Positions 18,093 through 26,782 of a stretch of DNA of 64,000 nucleotides are shown here, piece after piece. The notes below the pieces were generated by a model. That model searched no databases. It was not told where the DNA came from and was given only the letters and a program-made list of their open reading frames with translations. This stretch comes from Sporobacter sp942492735 (GTDB lineage Bacteria > Bacillota > Clostridia > Oscillospirales > Oscillospiraceae). The position numbers and the translations under genes were made by a program. Numbering within the stretch: position 1 is the first letter of the stretch; each line of letters begins with the position of its first letter. The DNA lies in assembly GCA_942492735.1 (NCBI GenBank), contig OW818648.1, positions 3,100,001-3,164,000 of the forward strand, read 5' to 3'.

Positions 18093-19586
18093 TCAATCCA
18101 GCATGGCCATGACAAGGACATTCTCTTCCGTGGCCTCCTGCCTGCTGATCCGGCCGGTGATATGTCCGTTGTGCATGACGATAATGGTGTCCGCAACGTT
18201 GATGACTTCCGTCAGCTCCGACGATATGAAGATGACGCCGATTCCCTGCTTGGCAAAATCGCAGACCATCTGGTAGATTTCCGCTTTTGTTCCCACGTCG
18301 ATGCCCTTTGTCGGCTCATCCAGGATGAGAATTTTTGTGACGATTTTTTCAGACGTCCACCGGCCGAGAATGACCTTTTGCTGGTTTCCGCCAGAAAGCT
18401 CCATGACCGTTTTGTCGATACTCGGCGTTTTGATCGAATATTGCTTGACGGCGGCAGCGGCCAGCTTTTCTTTTGCCTGTTCGTCCATGAACATCCCTTT
18501 TTTGAGCTTGCCCAGAACAGGCATGCAGACATTGTCCTTGATCGAGTTCCAGAGAATGAGACCCTGTTCCTTGCGGTCCTCAGGGCAAAGCGCGATGCCG
18601 TGGTCGATTGCTTCTCTCGGGCTTTTGAAATTAACCGACTTACCTTCGATTTTTACCTCACCGGAAACAATCGGATCGACGCCGAACAGCGCCCGCGCGA
18701 CCTCGGTACGCCCCGCGCCCACAAGTCCGGCAAAGCCGATGATCTCGCCTTTGCGCATCTTAAAGCTGATATCGCTCACCACATTCGTGCTGAGGTTATC
18801 GACCTCCAGGAGCATCTCGCCGTATTCGGTGTTTCGTTTCAGGTTCGCGTATGTATCGCCGATGTCGCGGCCGACCATTGCCTTAATGAGATCCCGCTCG
18901 TTTGTTTCGGCGGTGTTGAGCGCCTTAACCTGGCGCCCATCCTTAAGGACAACGATCTCGTCGGTCACCTGGAATATCTCATTCATGCGGTGCGAGACGT
19001 AAAGGACAATCTTGCCTTCCTCTTTAAGCTGCTGAATAATCTTAAACAGGATCGAGATCTCCTTGTCCGTCAATGGCGCTGTCGGCTCATCAAACGCGAT
19101 GACCGCCGAATTGCGCCGGTAAGCCTTCATGATTTCAACCATCTGCTGGTACGCCACAGGCAGAAGTCCCACCGTCGCCGCCGGATTGATTGGAAGTCCG
19201 AACTTGTCGATAAGCTCCTGCGCCTGTTTTTTAAGCTGCCCTTTATTGAAGAGCCCAAATTTCCCTACAGGCAGGTCGCCGGCATAGATGTTTTCCATGA
19301 CGCTCACCGACGGGACGAGCTGCCGCTCCTGATAGATGACGCTGATGCCTGCTTTGAGTGCCTCGTTGGGTGTGTTGAACGTTAATTCTTTGCCGTTGAG
19401 GATGAGTTTCCCCTCATCCGGCTTCACGTCTCCGCTGAGTATCTTTAAGAGCGTACTCTTACCCGCGCCGTTTTCGCCGACGAGGGCCATAACCTTGCCG
19501 CCGCTCACTCTGAAGCTGATGTCCTTAAGAGCCTGAACGCCGGGGTACGCCTTTCCTATTCCTGTAATATCCAAGTATTGTTCCAT
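18093..19586 (-). CDS. Double-domain ABC transporter ATPase, RbsA/MglA type
   Basis: Two fused nucleotide-binding domains power the transporter. The first has the intact Walker A GENGAGKSTLLK and ends near residue 230. The second has the degenerate GLVGAGRTEVAR and the signature LSGGNQQKVILGRW, with ILDEPTKGIDVG as Walker B. This asymmetry is usual for carbohydrate-uptake class 2 ATPases. ATG 19586 is chosen because GGAGGTG lies 6 nt upstream; an ATG five codons earlier overlaps the ribosome site. The length is 497 residues. Confidence 0.94.
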   Translation of the reverse strand: MEQYLDITGIGKAYPGVQALKDISFRVSGGKVMALVGENGAGKSTLLKILSGDVKPDEGKLILNGKELTFNTPNEALKAGISVIYQERQLVPSVSVMENIYAGDLPVGKFGLFNKGQLKKQAQELIDKFGLPINPAATVGLLPVAYQQMVEIMKAYRRNSAVIAFDEPTAPLTDKEISILFKIIQQLKEEGKIVLYVSHRMNEIFQVTDEIVVLKDGRQVKALNTAETNERDLIKAMVGRDIGDTYANLKRNTEYGEMLLEVDNLSTNVVSDISFKMRKGEIIGFAGLVGAGRTEVARALFGVDPIVSGEVKIEGKSVNFKSPREAIDHGIALCPEDRKEQGLILWNSIKDNVCMPVLGKLKKGMFMDEQAKEKLAAAAVKQYSIKTPSIDKTVMELSGGNQQKVILGRWTSEKIVTKILILDEPTKGIDVGTKAEIYQMVCDFAKQGIGVIFISSELTEVINVADTIIVMHNGHITGRISRQEATEENVLVMAMLD

Positions 19587-19613
19587 ATCATTCACCTCCA
19601 TTTTAGCATCGGC

Positions 19614-20669
19614 CTAACGGCCGCTGCTCGCTTTCTCCGCAACTTTTTCAGCTCCGCTGTCTACTTTTTTACTGACGGATTTCGCCAGCTTTTTACTTCC
19701 GCTTAAGTCCAGCGTCAGGGCGACAACGAGCACTACGCCTTGCAAAAGGGTAGCCCAGTACGTATCGAAGTTGAGTATTGACATGCCCGTATTGAAGGTA
19801 TTTAAGATGCATAAGCCAATAAAAACACCCACCATGCCGCCGTTGCCGCCGAAGAAGGAAATGCCGCCGAGCATGGCTGCGATCAGACCGGTAAACATAT
19901 TGGTTGAAAGCATCAGCTGGCTGGCCTGACCCGTCCGCGCAACGTAGACGATACCTGTAAGACCGGCCAACATACCGCTGTTGGCAAACATGATGTACGA
20001 AATCCTCTTGGGATTCAGACCGGAAAGGCGGGCTGCCAGGGGATTGCCGCCGACGAGATAAACCTGTGCGCCGAATTTTGTCTTTTTGAGCATGACCCCG
20101 TATATAACAAATGCTATGAGCATCAGCACAATCGTGATCGGTATGAACCCGAACAGCTGCGTTGTTCCGAGCCAATCGGTAAATGGGTGGTCAAGCGCGA
20201 TGTTCGGTGCCATGTTATTCTTATAGTCCCAACTGATCCACATCTGAATGCCTTTAAAAACAAACGATGTGGCCATCGTGGCGATAAACGGCTGCATGTT
20301 GAACTCGTTGACAAGCACCGCGTTGATGACACCAAGCGCGGCGCAGATGATAAGCGCCACAATGACGGCTATCGGCCACGGCCACAGCCAGGTTTTAAGA
20401 GCCATGGTGACGAATATACCACCAACACAGCCGATTGCGACAATCGACAGGTCCATTTTTCCCGTTAAGAGATTACATGCGGCACCAATCGCAAGAAACG
20501 ACGTGATAACCAGGCTGTTAATGATCGCCAATAAGGTGTCCATAGTAAAGAAAGATTTTCCTACCAGCTGGCACAAGACCGTATACAATACGATCAATAC
20601 TGCAAGGATGACCAGCAGTGTAAACTCTTTGGCTTTAAGAAATTTTTTTAAACCTTTTTCGCTTTCCAA
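19614..20669 (-). CDS. ABC transporter permease, RbsC type (first)
   Basis: First gene of the operon. It has many membrane helices and BPD_transp_2 segments: GAACNLLTGKMDLSIVAIG, LVNEFNMQPFIATMATSFVF, GGNPLAARLSGLNPKR and AAMLGGISFFGGNGG. The C-terminal tail is charged. TTG 20669 with GAGGAG 8 nt upstream is the likely start; GTG 20678 would overlap that site. It is similar to, but clearly distinct from, the permease at 17066, which suggests an old duplication. Together with the ATPase and receptor it makes a complete importer for a sugar-like solute. Confidence 0.9.
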   Translation of the reverse strand: MESEKGLKKFLKAKEFTLLVILAVLIVLYTVLCQLVGKSFFTMDTLLAIINSLVITSFLAIGAACNLLTGKMDLSIVAIGCVGGIFVTMALKTWLWPWPIAVIVALIICAALGVINAVLVNEFNMQPFIATMATSFVFKGIQMWISWDYKNNMAPNIALDHPFTDWLGTTQLFGFIPITIVLMLIAFVIYGVMLKKTKFGAQVYLVGGNPLAARLSGLNPKRISYIMFANSGMLAGLTGIVYVARTGQASQLMLSTNMFTGLIAAMLGGISFFGGNGGMVGVFIGLCILNTFNTGMSILNFDTYWATLLQGVVLVVALTLDLSGSKKLAKSVSKKVDSGAEKVAEKASSGR

Positions 20670-21111
20670 AATAATCACTCCTCATTCGAACTTTACGAGA
20701 GCCAGAATGACCTTGGCTATCGCTTGTCACCTTTGTCCTGTTGCGTCTTTAACACAACAATCACTCACCCCCCGCCTGCGCTTTTCCCTATGAAAAACCC
20801 TTTTTTTATACCAATTTGCTCAAAGTTCTCATTCGTCTAGCCTGAAAATAGCTAAACAAAAAGACACAATTGAGTAAAAATATATACGTCAATCAAGTCC
20901 CGGCTTATTTCTTTCTTTACTTATTGCTGACAACTTTCTAAGAGTATAACAATCATATTTTGTTTATAATACATTATTTAAGTATTGTACATTAACAATA
21001 AATGTGTTATTATAACTTCAATGGAATGTCAATTATTGTATTAAGACGGCAATACTCCATACACGGCAGACAGCGCACCCCCTAATTGGGTGCCAGCGGA
21101 GGTTAGACATC
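20670..21111. promoter_or_regulatory. Divergent control region between the ABC operon and the LysR gene
   Basis: This stretch of about 440 nt has no gene and is AT-rich from 20800 to 21050. The part nearest the ABC operon is strongly skewed, with runs of C and T. A TATAAA on the minus strand near 20808 may be the operon's -10. GCACCC and GGGTGC (21075-21093) form a hairpin just before the LysR ribosome site GGAGG. ATAC/GTAT half-sites around 20970-20987 could bind LysR. I see no other structure. Confidence 0.4.
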
Positions 21112-22062
21112 GTGCTCAATATTACTTTTCAACAAATTGAAACATTTTTAACTGTGGCAAAATGCCTCAATCTATCAAAAGCGGCCGAAGCTCTTTACGC
21201 ATCTCAGCCATCGCTCAGCAAAACACTGAAGAGGTTCGAAGAAGGCATTGGGATGCGATTATTTAAAAGCAGCAATCAAGGTATGGCTCTGACAAGCGAC
21301 GGCGAATATCTTTATGCGATTATTGAACCGCTTTTCAAGACAATAAATAAAAGCATCCAATTAGCGCAATACAATTCATCAACACCGCTTCGTGTTTTAC
21401 AGATCGTTGAACCGAGCTCTTATGATTACACGGAGATTTTCGATATTTTGAAAACCATTGTTAAGGCTTTCGAAATCAAATATCCGGACGTCAAGGTACA
21501 AGAATTACTGTGTGACTTCAAAGAAATGCGGCAGACACTCGAATTCGGCAACGCCGACCTCGTTTTTACTGAGGATTTTGTCGTCAGAGATATTCCTAAT
21601 ATCTCGATCAAGCGCCTGTCGAGCTTCAGATTATACATAGCGGTTTCAGGACAGAATCCCCTCGCCGCATCGGATGAGCTTGATCTGCCTGCGTTGAACA
21701 AGGAAACGCTCTTCACACTCCCGACACTGACAGACGAACAAGAGGATTTGGAAACCCAGCTGCGTGCTTGCCGTCTCATGGGTTTTACACCGAAGCGCGT
21801 TGAGTTTATATCGAATTTCCCAACGCTGATGCATGCGATCAAACAAGATAAAGGCATCTGCTTCTGTTCAAAGCTTAAAAGCCCAGGGTTTGATATCCGG
21901 TATTATCCTGTCAATCTTCCAGTTGCGCCCTCCATCTGTGTTGCCTGGCGAACAAAAAAACTGAGCCGTGAGGTGAAGAATTTTCTCAACATGCTGCCAG
22001 ATGACAATATTATCAGTCAGGAAAATGATAATGAATATCAGGACGAAACCTTATTAGCATAG
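21112..22062 (+). CDS. LysR-family transcriptional regulator
   Basis: The N-terminal winged helix-turn-helix is typical: FQQIETFLTVAKCLNLSKAA, then SQPSLSKTLKRFEEGIGMRLF. The inducer-binding domain follows from about residue 90 to 290. GTG 21112 is the start, with GGAGG upstream. It is divergent from the ribose-type ABC operon, the usual position of a LysR activator relative to its target, so it may control that transporter. The inducer is unknown. Confidence 0.9.
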   Translation: MLNITFQQIETFLTVAKCLNLSKAAEALYASQPSLSKTLKRFEEGIGMRLFKSSNQGMALTSDGEYLYAIIEPLFKTINKSIQLAQYNSSTPLRVLQIVEPSSYDYTEIFDILKTIVKAFEIKYPDVKVQELLCDFKEMRQTLEFGNADLVFTEDFVVRDIPNISIKRLSSFRLYIAVSGQNPLAASDELDLPALNKETLFTLPTLTDEQEDLETQLRACRLMGFTPKRVEFISNFPTLMHAIKQDKGICFCSKLKSPGFDIRYYPVNLPVAPSICVAWRTKKLSREVKNFLNMLPDDNIISQENDNEYQDETLLA

Positions 22063-22125
22063 TTTTTATTGCTTGAAGCAAATAAATCCTCGTCTTATTA
22101 ACTGAACCGAAATCAAAAAATAACA

Positions 22126-22154
22126 TTGGAATCTGTGTTAAACGATGGTATAGT
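22126..22154 (+). promoter_or_regulatory. Sigma-A-type promoter of the AIM24 gene
   Basis: TTGGAA and TATAGT are separated by 17 nt. The transcript would start about 80 nt before the gene at 22244. Confidence 0.5.
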
Positions 22155-22243
22155 AAGGCAGTTGATACATATAAAAAGCCAACAAGGATATCGACGCAGC
22201 AACTCTGCTGAGGCATATCAAAGCTGAGAGGGAGACTGAAAAA

Positions 22244-22921
22244 ATGAAGTACAACATTCAAGGCGACAATCTTCCGGTCGTTATATGCAATCTTGATCCA
22301 GGTGAGCAAATGATCAGCGAGTCCGGAGGCCGGACATGGTATAGGGGTAACGTACTGACGGAAACATCATCCGGAGGCGGCGCCAAAAAAGTGCTCGGCA
22401 GGATGTTCAGCGGAGAAAGTCTTTTCATGAGTGTCTACACGGCGCAAAGTCCATGTGAGATCGCATTTGCTTCTTCCTTCCCCGGCCGCATCATTGCCCG
22501 GCAATTAGCCCCCGGCGAGACGATCATTTGTCAGAAAAGCGCTTTCCTTGCGGCTACGGCGAGCGTGGAGACGGCTATTCACTTCCAGAAAAAGCTTGGC
22601 GCAGGCTTCTTCGGCGGCGAAGGCTTCATTATGCAGCGCGTCACCGGCCCCGGCCTCGTTTTCCTTGAACTCGACGGCCATTGTGTCGAATACAATCTCG
22701 CCCCCGGCGAACCGCTTGTCTGCGACACCGGCGTATTGGCGATAATGGATGCGACCTGTGCTCTTGATATCCAGATGGTCAAAGGCTTCAAAAACGTCCT
22801 CTTCGGCGGCGAGGGCCTCTTTGACACGTTGATTAAAGGTCCCGGCAAAGTTTATCTCCAGACAATGACAATACCGCATATCGCCAATCTCATTATACCG
22901 TTCCTGCCGAAAAGCAACTAA
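22244..22921 (+). CDS. AIM24 / TIGR00266 family protein
   Basis: A 225-residue all-beta protein of the AIM24 family (tryptophan-RNA-attenuator-like fold), found across bacteria and yeast mitochondria. Repeated glycine-rich segments mark it: ESGGRTWYRGNVLTET, KKVLGRMFSGESLFMSVYTA, GAGFFGGEGFIMQRVTGPG and VLFGGEGLFDTLIKGPGKVY. It has no signal peptide. The molecular role in bacteria is not settled. It is a single-gene unit with its own promoter and terminator. Confidence 0.9.
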   Translation: MKYNIQGDNLPVVICNLDPGEQMISESGGRTWYRGNVLTETSSGGGAKKVLGRMFSGESLFMSVYTAQSPCEIAFASSFPGRIIARQLAPGETIICQKSAFLAATASVETAIHFQKKLGAGFFGGEGFIMQRVTGPGLVFLELDGHCVEYNLAPGEPLVCDTGVLAIMDATCALDIQMVKGFKNVLFGGEGLFDTLIKGPGKVYLQTMTIPHIANLIIPFLPKSN

Positions 22922-22937
22922 ACAACTTTTTAGTTTA

Positions 22938-22976
22938 AGAACTGCCTTACAATATCAGTGAGGCAGTCTTTTTTTT
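22938..22976 (+). terminator. Intrinsic terminator after the AIM24 gene
   Basis: ACTGCCTTAC pairs with GTGAGGCAGT and is followed by an eight-T run. The stem sequence is close to that of the terminator at 45882. Confidence 0.9.
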
Positions 22977-23040
22977 CGGACATGATGGCGCGTCCCGAGC
23001 GCATATAGTATAGTACACTGTATATGCCGGAGGAGTGCCT

Positions 23041-24600
23041 ATGGAGCGCGGCAAAACCCTGCTTAAAAATACAATATTGCTTACAGGCACATCATTGCTT
23101 ATGAGAACCGTAGGCATTTCATTTCAGGTTTATCTGTCCAATAAGATCGGCGCATCGGGTATTGGCCTTTTCCAGCTGATTATGTCAGTCAGCATGCTGG
23201 CAGCGACATTTGCCATATCGGGAATTCGCTTCGCGACGACGAGGCTCGTTTCTGAAGAACTTGGCAAATCAAATACCGGCAGCGTAAAAACGGTCGTTCG
23301 CCGCTGCATGATCTATGCTTCGTGCTTTAGTACGATGGCGATGGTGGCTCTTTTTTTTGGTGCGGATATGATCGGCAACAGATGGATTGGAGACAGTCGA
23401 ACAGTACTGTCGCTGCGGCTGCTTTCACTGAGTCTGCCTGCTTTTGCCCTTTCCCACGTTTTGTCAGGATATTTTACCGCCGTATCACGTGTCATAAAAT
23501 CTGCTGCCGTGAACATTGCAGAGCAGCTTATTCGCATTTCTGTTGTTGTTGCAGCGCTTTCAATCACGAAAGATTATAATGTGGAGAGCGCCTGTGCCAT
23601 TATAGTCATCGGTGGCGTCGTCGGTGAAATATTTTCATTTTCCATGCTGTTCCTTCTGTATACATTTGACAGGCGGCGGTATGCCTCACATGGTGAAAAC
23701 ACACGCGGAATCACGAGGAGACTGCTCGGTATATCGCTCCCTCTGGCAATTTCGGCATACGCGAGGACAGCGCTCGCAACACTGCAGAATCTTTTGATCC
23801 CCAAGGGATTTCAAAAATCCGGCGCAACTGCCGAAGGCGCGCTCGCTGATTACGGAATCATTGAAGGAATGGTTATCCCTATTATCACATTCCCTTCGGC
23901 TTTCTTTTATTCTCTTGCTGAAATGGTCGTCCCAGAGCTGACGCTGGCGCAGGTAAACGGGAGATCCGATTACATTTCTTCAATGGTCAACAAAATTCTT
24001 CAACTGTGTCTGGTGTTCTCAATAGGTGCCGCCGTCGTCATGTTCCAGTTTTCAACAGAGCTTGGCAGTTGTATCTACGAAAGCCTCAAAGTTGGATATT
24101 ATATCCGTCTTCTCTCGCTGCTGCTGCCCATTATGTATCTTGACAGCATAACGGATGGGATGCTGCGGGGCCTTGGTCAGCAAATGTATTCAATGCGTTA
24201 TAATATTATGGATTCGTTTATAACCGTTATCTTAGTGTATACCCTGCTGCCCATTTATGCAGTTTTGGGCTATATTTTTATTATCTACTTTACGGAGCTC
24301 TTCAACTTTACACTGAGTATTCACCGGCTGTCAGTCATAACGAAACTCCATTTCTCAATAGCTACTATTTTAAAGTCTCTTCTATCAGCGCTCGGCGCAG
24401 TGAACTTCGCTATCCTAATTCTCAGGCAAATAGGACTGCCAACGTCGTTTAGCAGCATATCGCTCATCATCCATATCGCCCTCACTGCACTGATCTACGC
24501 TGTACTTTTGCTGCTGCTTGGATGTATTGAACGCCGAGATATCGAGCGTTTCAAAAATTTCGTTGGTATAAAACGTGCTTTTTCGCGAAAAACCCTTTGA
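23041..24600 (+). CDS. SpoVB-like polysaccharide/lipid flippase (MATE/MOP superfamily)
   Basis: A membrane protein of about 519 residues with some 14 helices. It opens with ERGKTLLKNTILLTGTSLLM and YLSNKIGASGIGLFQLIMSV, typical of stage V sporulation protein B and MurJ-like lipid flippases. In Bacillus, SpoVB is needed for spore cortex, probably by moving precursor lipids. I use ATG 23041, with GGAGGAG 5 nt upstream; an in-frame GTG two codons earlier overlaps that site. The gene symbol is left out because several paralogues usually exist in one genome. Confidence 0.85.
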   Translation: MERGKTLLKNTILLTGTSLLMRTVGISFQVYLSNKIGASGIGLFQLIMSVSMLAATFAISGIRFATTRLVSEELGKSNTGSVKTVVRRCMIYASCFSTMAMVALFFGADMIGNRWIGDSRTVLSLRLLSLSLPAFALSHVLSGYFTAVSRVIKSAAVNIAEQLIRISVVVAALSITKDYNVESACAIIVIGGVVGEIFSFSMLFLLYTFDRRRYASHGENTRGITRRLLGISLPLAISAYARTALATLQNLLIPKGFQKSGATAEGALADYGIIEGMVIPIITFPSAFFYSLAEMVVPELTLAQVNGRSDYISSMVNKILQLCLVFSIGAAVVMFQFSTELGSCIYESLKVGYYIRLLSLLLPIMYLDSITDGMLRGLGQQMYSMRYNIMDSFITVILVYTLLPIYAVLGYIFIIYFTELFNFTLSIHRLSVITKLHFSIATILKSLLSALGAVNFAILILRQIGLPTSFSSISLIIHIALTALIYAVLLLLLGCIERRDIERFKNFVGIKRAFSRKTL

Positions 24601-24653
24601 ATCTTTTATATGATAAGGATATACTATAAACAAAAAACACAAGGAGAAATAAC

Positions 24654-25772
24654 ATGACAGACACGTATCTTGGCGAATCAATCGGGAAACTCGGTTTCGG
24701 TTTTATGAGGCTTCCGAGAAAAGACACTGGGTTTGATTATGAAACAATCAACAAAATGGTTGACCGCTATCTGGAGCAGGGATTCACTTATTTTGACACG
24801 GCATATGTCTATCAGGGATCTGAGGAAGCCATGCGGGAAACGCTCGTCAAGCGCCACCCCAGAGATAAATATCAGATCGCCTCGAAACTCCCAATGATGA
24901 TGCTGAACAAACCGGAAGATATGCAGACGACGTTTGATACAACACTTCAGCGTCTTGGTACCGATTACGTCGATTTCTATCTGCTGCACGGGCTTGGCAA
25001 AGACCAGAATGAAAAGGCAGAAAAAATGGGTGCGTGGGATTTTGTCCGTGATTTAAAAGCAAAAGGTAAAGTAAAGCATTATGGTTTTTCCTTTCATGAT
25101 TCGCCGGAGGTGCTCGAAAAGATTCTGACAGATCATCCCGATGCTGAATTTGTCCAGCTGCAGATTAATTATCTCGACTGGGACAGCGATGATGTCCAGT
25201 CCCGCAAGCTCTACGAAATCGCTCGGAAACATAAAAAGCCGATTTTGATCATGGAGCCTGTCAAGGGTGGTATGCTCGCGAGCAAAGGGTCTGCCATTGA
25301 AAAGGTATTAAAGGCTGCTAATCCGGATGTGTCTGTTGCCTCCTGGGCTGTGCGATACGCAGCCTCACTCGACGGTCTTATAACGATGCTCAGCGGTATG
25401 AGCAGCATGGAACAGCTCGAGGATAATATGAAAACCGTCAAGAATCTGAAGGTTCTCGACGCGGCGGAAATGAAAGTCATCGACGAGGCTGTCGACGTCT
25501 TGAAGAGCATTCCGAGAGTCCCGTGCACGGGATGCAGATACTGTATTGAAAATTGCCCACAGAAGATCAATATACCGGACCTCATGGATCTTTACAGCGA
25601 TTATCTTGTTTACAATACATCTGAAAACAGTGAATTTCCGTTTATGATGGCGGTTAAGGGTGGCGGCAAGCCGTCCTCCTGCATCACTTGCCGCGTTTGT
25701 GAAGGTCATTGCCCTCAGCACATCGAAATCTCACAGATCCTGAGCAAGATGGTGCCACTGTACGAGAAATAG
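24654..25772 (+). CDS. Aldo/keto reductase with C-terminal ferredoxin-type domain
   Basis: Residues 1-280 form an aldo/keto reductase barrel: GFGFMRLPRK, YFDTAYVYQGSEEAMRETL with catalytic Asp and Tyr, the Lys in ASKLPMM and the His in YLLHGLGK. The C-terminal 90 residues hold two [4Fe-4S] motifs, CTGCRYCIENCP and CITCRVCEGHCP. This fused type is common in anaerobes; the physiological substrate is unknown. GGAG lies upstream of ATG 24654. The esterase gene starts 14 nt after the stop, so the two are likely cotranscribed. Confidence 0.93.
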   Translation: MTDTYLGESIGKLGFGFMRLPRKDTGFDYETINKMVDRYLEQGFTYFDTAYVYQGSEEAMRETLVKRHPRDKYQIASKLPMMMLNKPEDMQTTFDTTLQRLGTDYVDFYLLHGLGKDQNEKAEKMGAWDFVRDLKAKGKVKHYGFSFHDSPEVLEKILTDHPDAEFVQLQINYLDWDSDDVQSRKLYEIARKHKKPILIMEPVKGGMLASKGSAIEKVLKAANPDVSVASWAVRYAASLDGLITMLSGMSSMEQLEDNMKTVKNLKVLDAAEMKVIDEAVDVLKSIPRVPCTGCRYCIENCPQKINIPDLMDLYSDYLVYNTSENSEFPFMMAVKGGGKPSSCITCRVCEGHCPQHIEISQILSKMVPLYEK

Positions 25773-25786
25773 GCGGGTCGTATAAA

Positions 25787-26704
25787 ATGTCAGAAGTAAA
25801 GCTCTTGTCCCAGCAGGAAATCGAAAAAATGTTCGGACGCTTTGCTGCTTTGAAGCTCGATACGTCCGCACTACGGCGTAAATTCTTCAATTGCCCGTAC
25901 GGCGAGGATCACAAGCAATCTCTCGATATCTATCTGCCGAACGAGGGCGACGGCCCCTTCCCCGTTATCTTTTTTATGCACGGCGGCGGCTGGTCCGGCG
26001 GAAACAAAAAAGACGCGCAGGTTCTGCCCTTTATGAGCGGCGTTGAGCGCGGTTACGCCGTTATCAGCGTCGGCTATCGGCTCGTCCCAAATATCCTCTA
26101 TCCCGACAACCTGTTTGATATCAAGGCCGCGCTCCGCTGGGCAGCGGAAAATGCCGAAACGTATCTTTTGGACCCAGAGCGCGTCGCGCTTACCGGTGCA
26201 TCGGCGGGAGCGCAGCTTGCGATGATGGCCGCTTTTACCCAGGGACAGGCTGTTTTCGAGGGTGCTCCGTTAACTAAAACATGCAAAATCCGCGCCGTCG
26301 TTGATCAGTACGGTCCAACTGATTTCTTGAAACAGAACGCACAATTTGACGAATCGGGTTATACACGTATGAAAGCGCCGAACTCTGAAGCAATGGATTT
26401 TGTGGATCATATGCTCGGATTCCATTCGTCGCGTATACCGAATCTCATGCGATTTCTGAATCCTATCGACAATGTTCATTCAAATATACCTCCCGTACTC
26501 ATTCAGCACGGGAGGTATGACCCTGTTGTCCCCTATCAGCAGGCGACAGAACTTTATAAAAAAATCATCGAGACCGCCGGCGAGAAAATGGCTGAACTCG
26601 ATATCAGCGATCTCTATACGCACGCGGACCCCGGGTATGCGGACCCTCAAAGCGTTGAGCGCATTTTTTCATTCCTCGCAGCACATTTGAAAAGCAACTC
26701 ATAG
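25787..26704 (+). CDS. Alpha/beta-hydrolase (HSL-type esterase/lipase)
   Basis: A 305-residue cytoplasmic hydrolase. FFMHGGGWSGG is the oxyanion-hole motif of the hormone-sensitive-lipase group, GASAGAQLA holds the nucleophile serine, HGRYDPVVP gives the acid and THADPGYADP the catalytic histidine. The start ATG 25787 is preceded by a weak GGCGGG; the open frame reaches back to 25709 inside the reductase gene and is not credible. It probably hydrolyses short esters. It shares a transcript with the aldo/keto reductase. Confidence 0.88.
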   Translation: MSEVKLLSQQEIEKMFGRFAALKLDTSALRRKFFNCPYGEDHKQSLDIYLPNEGDGPFPVIFFMHGGGWSGGNKKDAQVLPFMSGVERGYAVISVGYRLVPNILYPDNLFDIKAALRWAAENAETYLLDPERVALTGASAGAQLAMMAAFTQGQAVFEGAPLTKTCKIRAVVDQYGPTDFLKQNAQFDESGYTRMKAPNSEAMDFVDHMLGFHSSRIPNLMRFLNPIDNVHSNIPPVLIQHGRYDPVVPYQQATELYKKIIETAGEKMAELDISDLYTHADPGYADPQSVERIFSFLAAHLKSNS

Positions 26705-26782
26705 AATATTCTTTACCTAAATACTAGAATATTTGACAAAAGCATCTACTTTGTAATATTATTAATTTGTAAAAAATAAGGG

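Noticed and set aside
17952..19385. Long open frame of 477 codons on the plus strand
   Set aside because: It lies antisense to the RbsA-type ATPase gene, which has all ABC motifs; the plus-strand protein has no family features.
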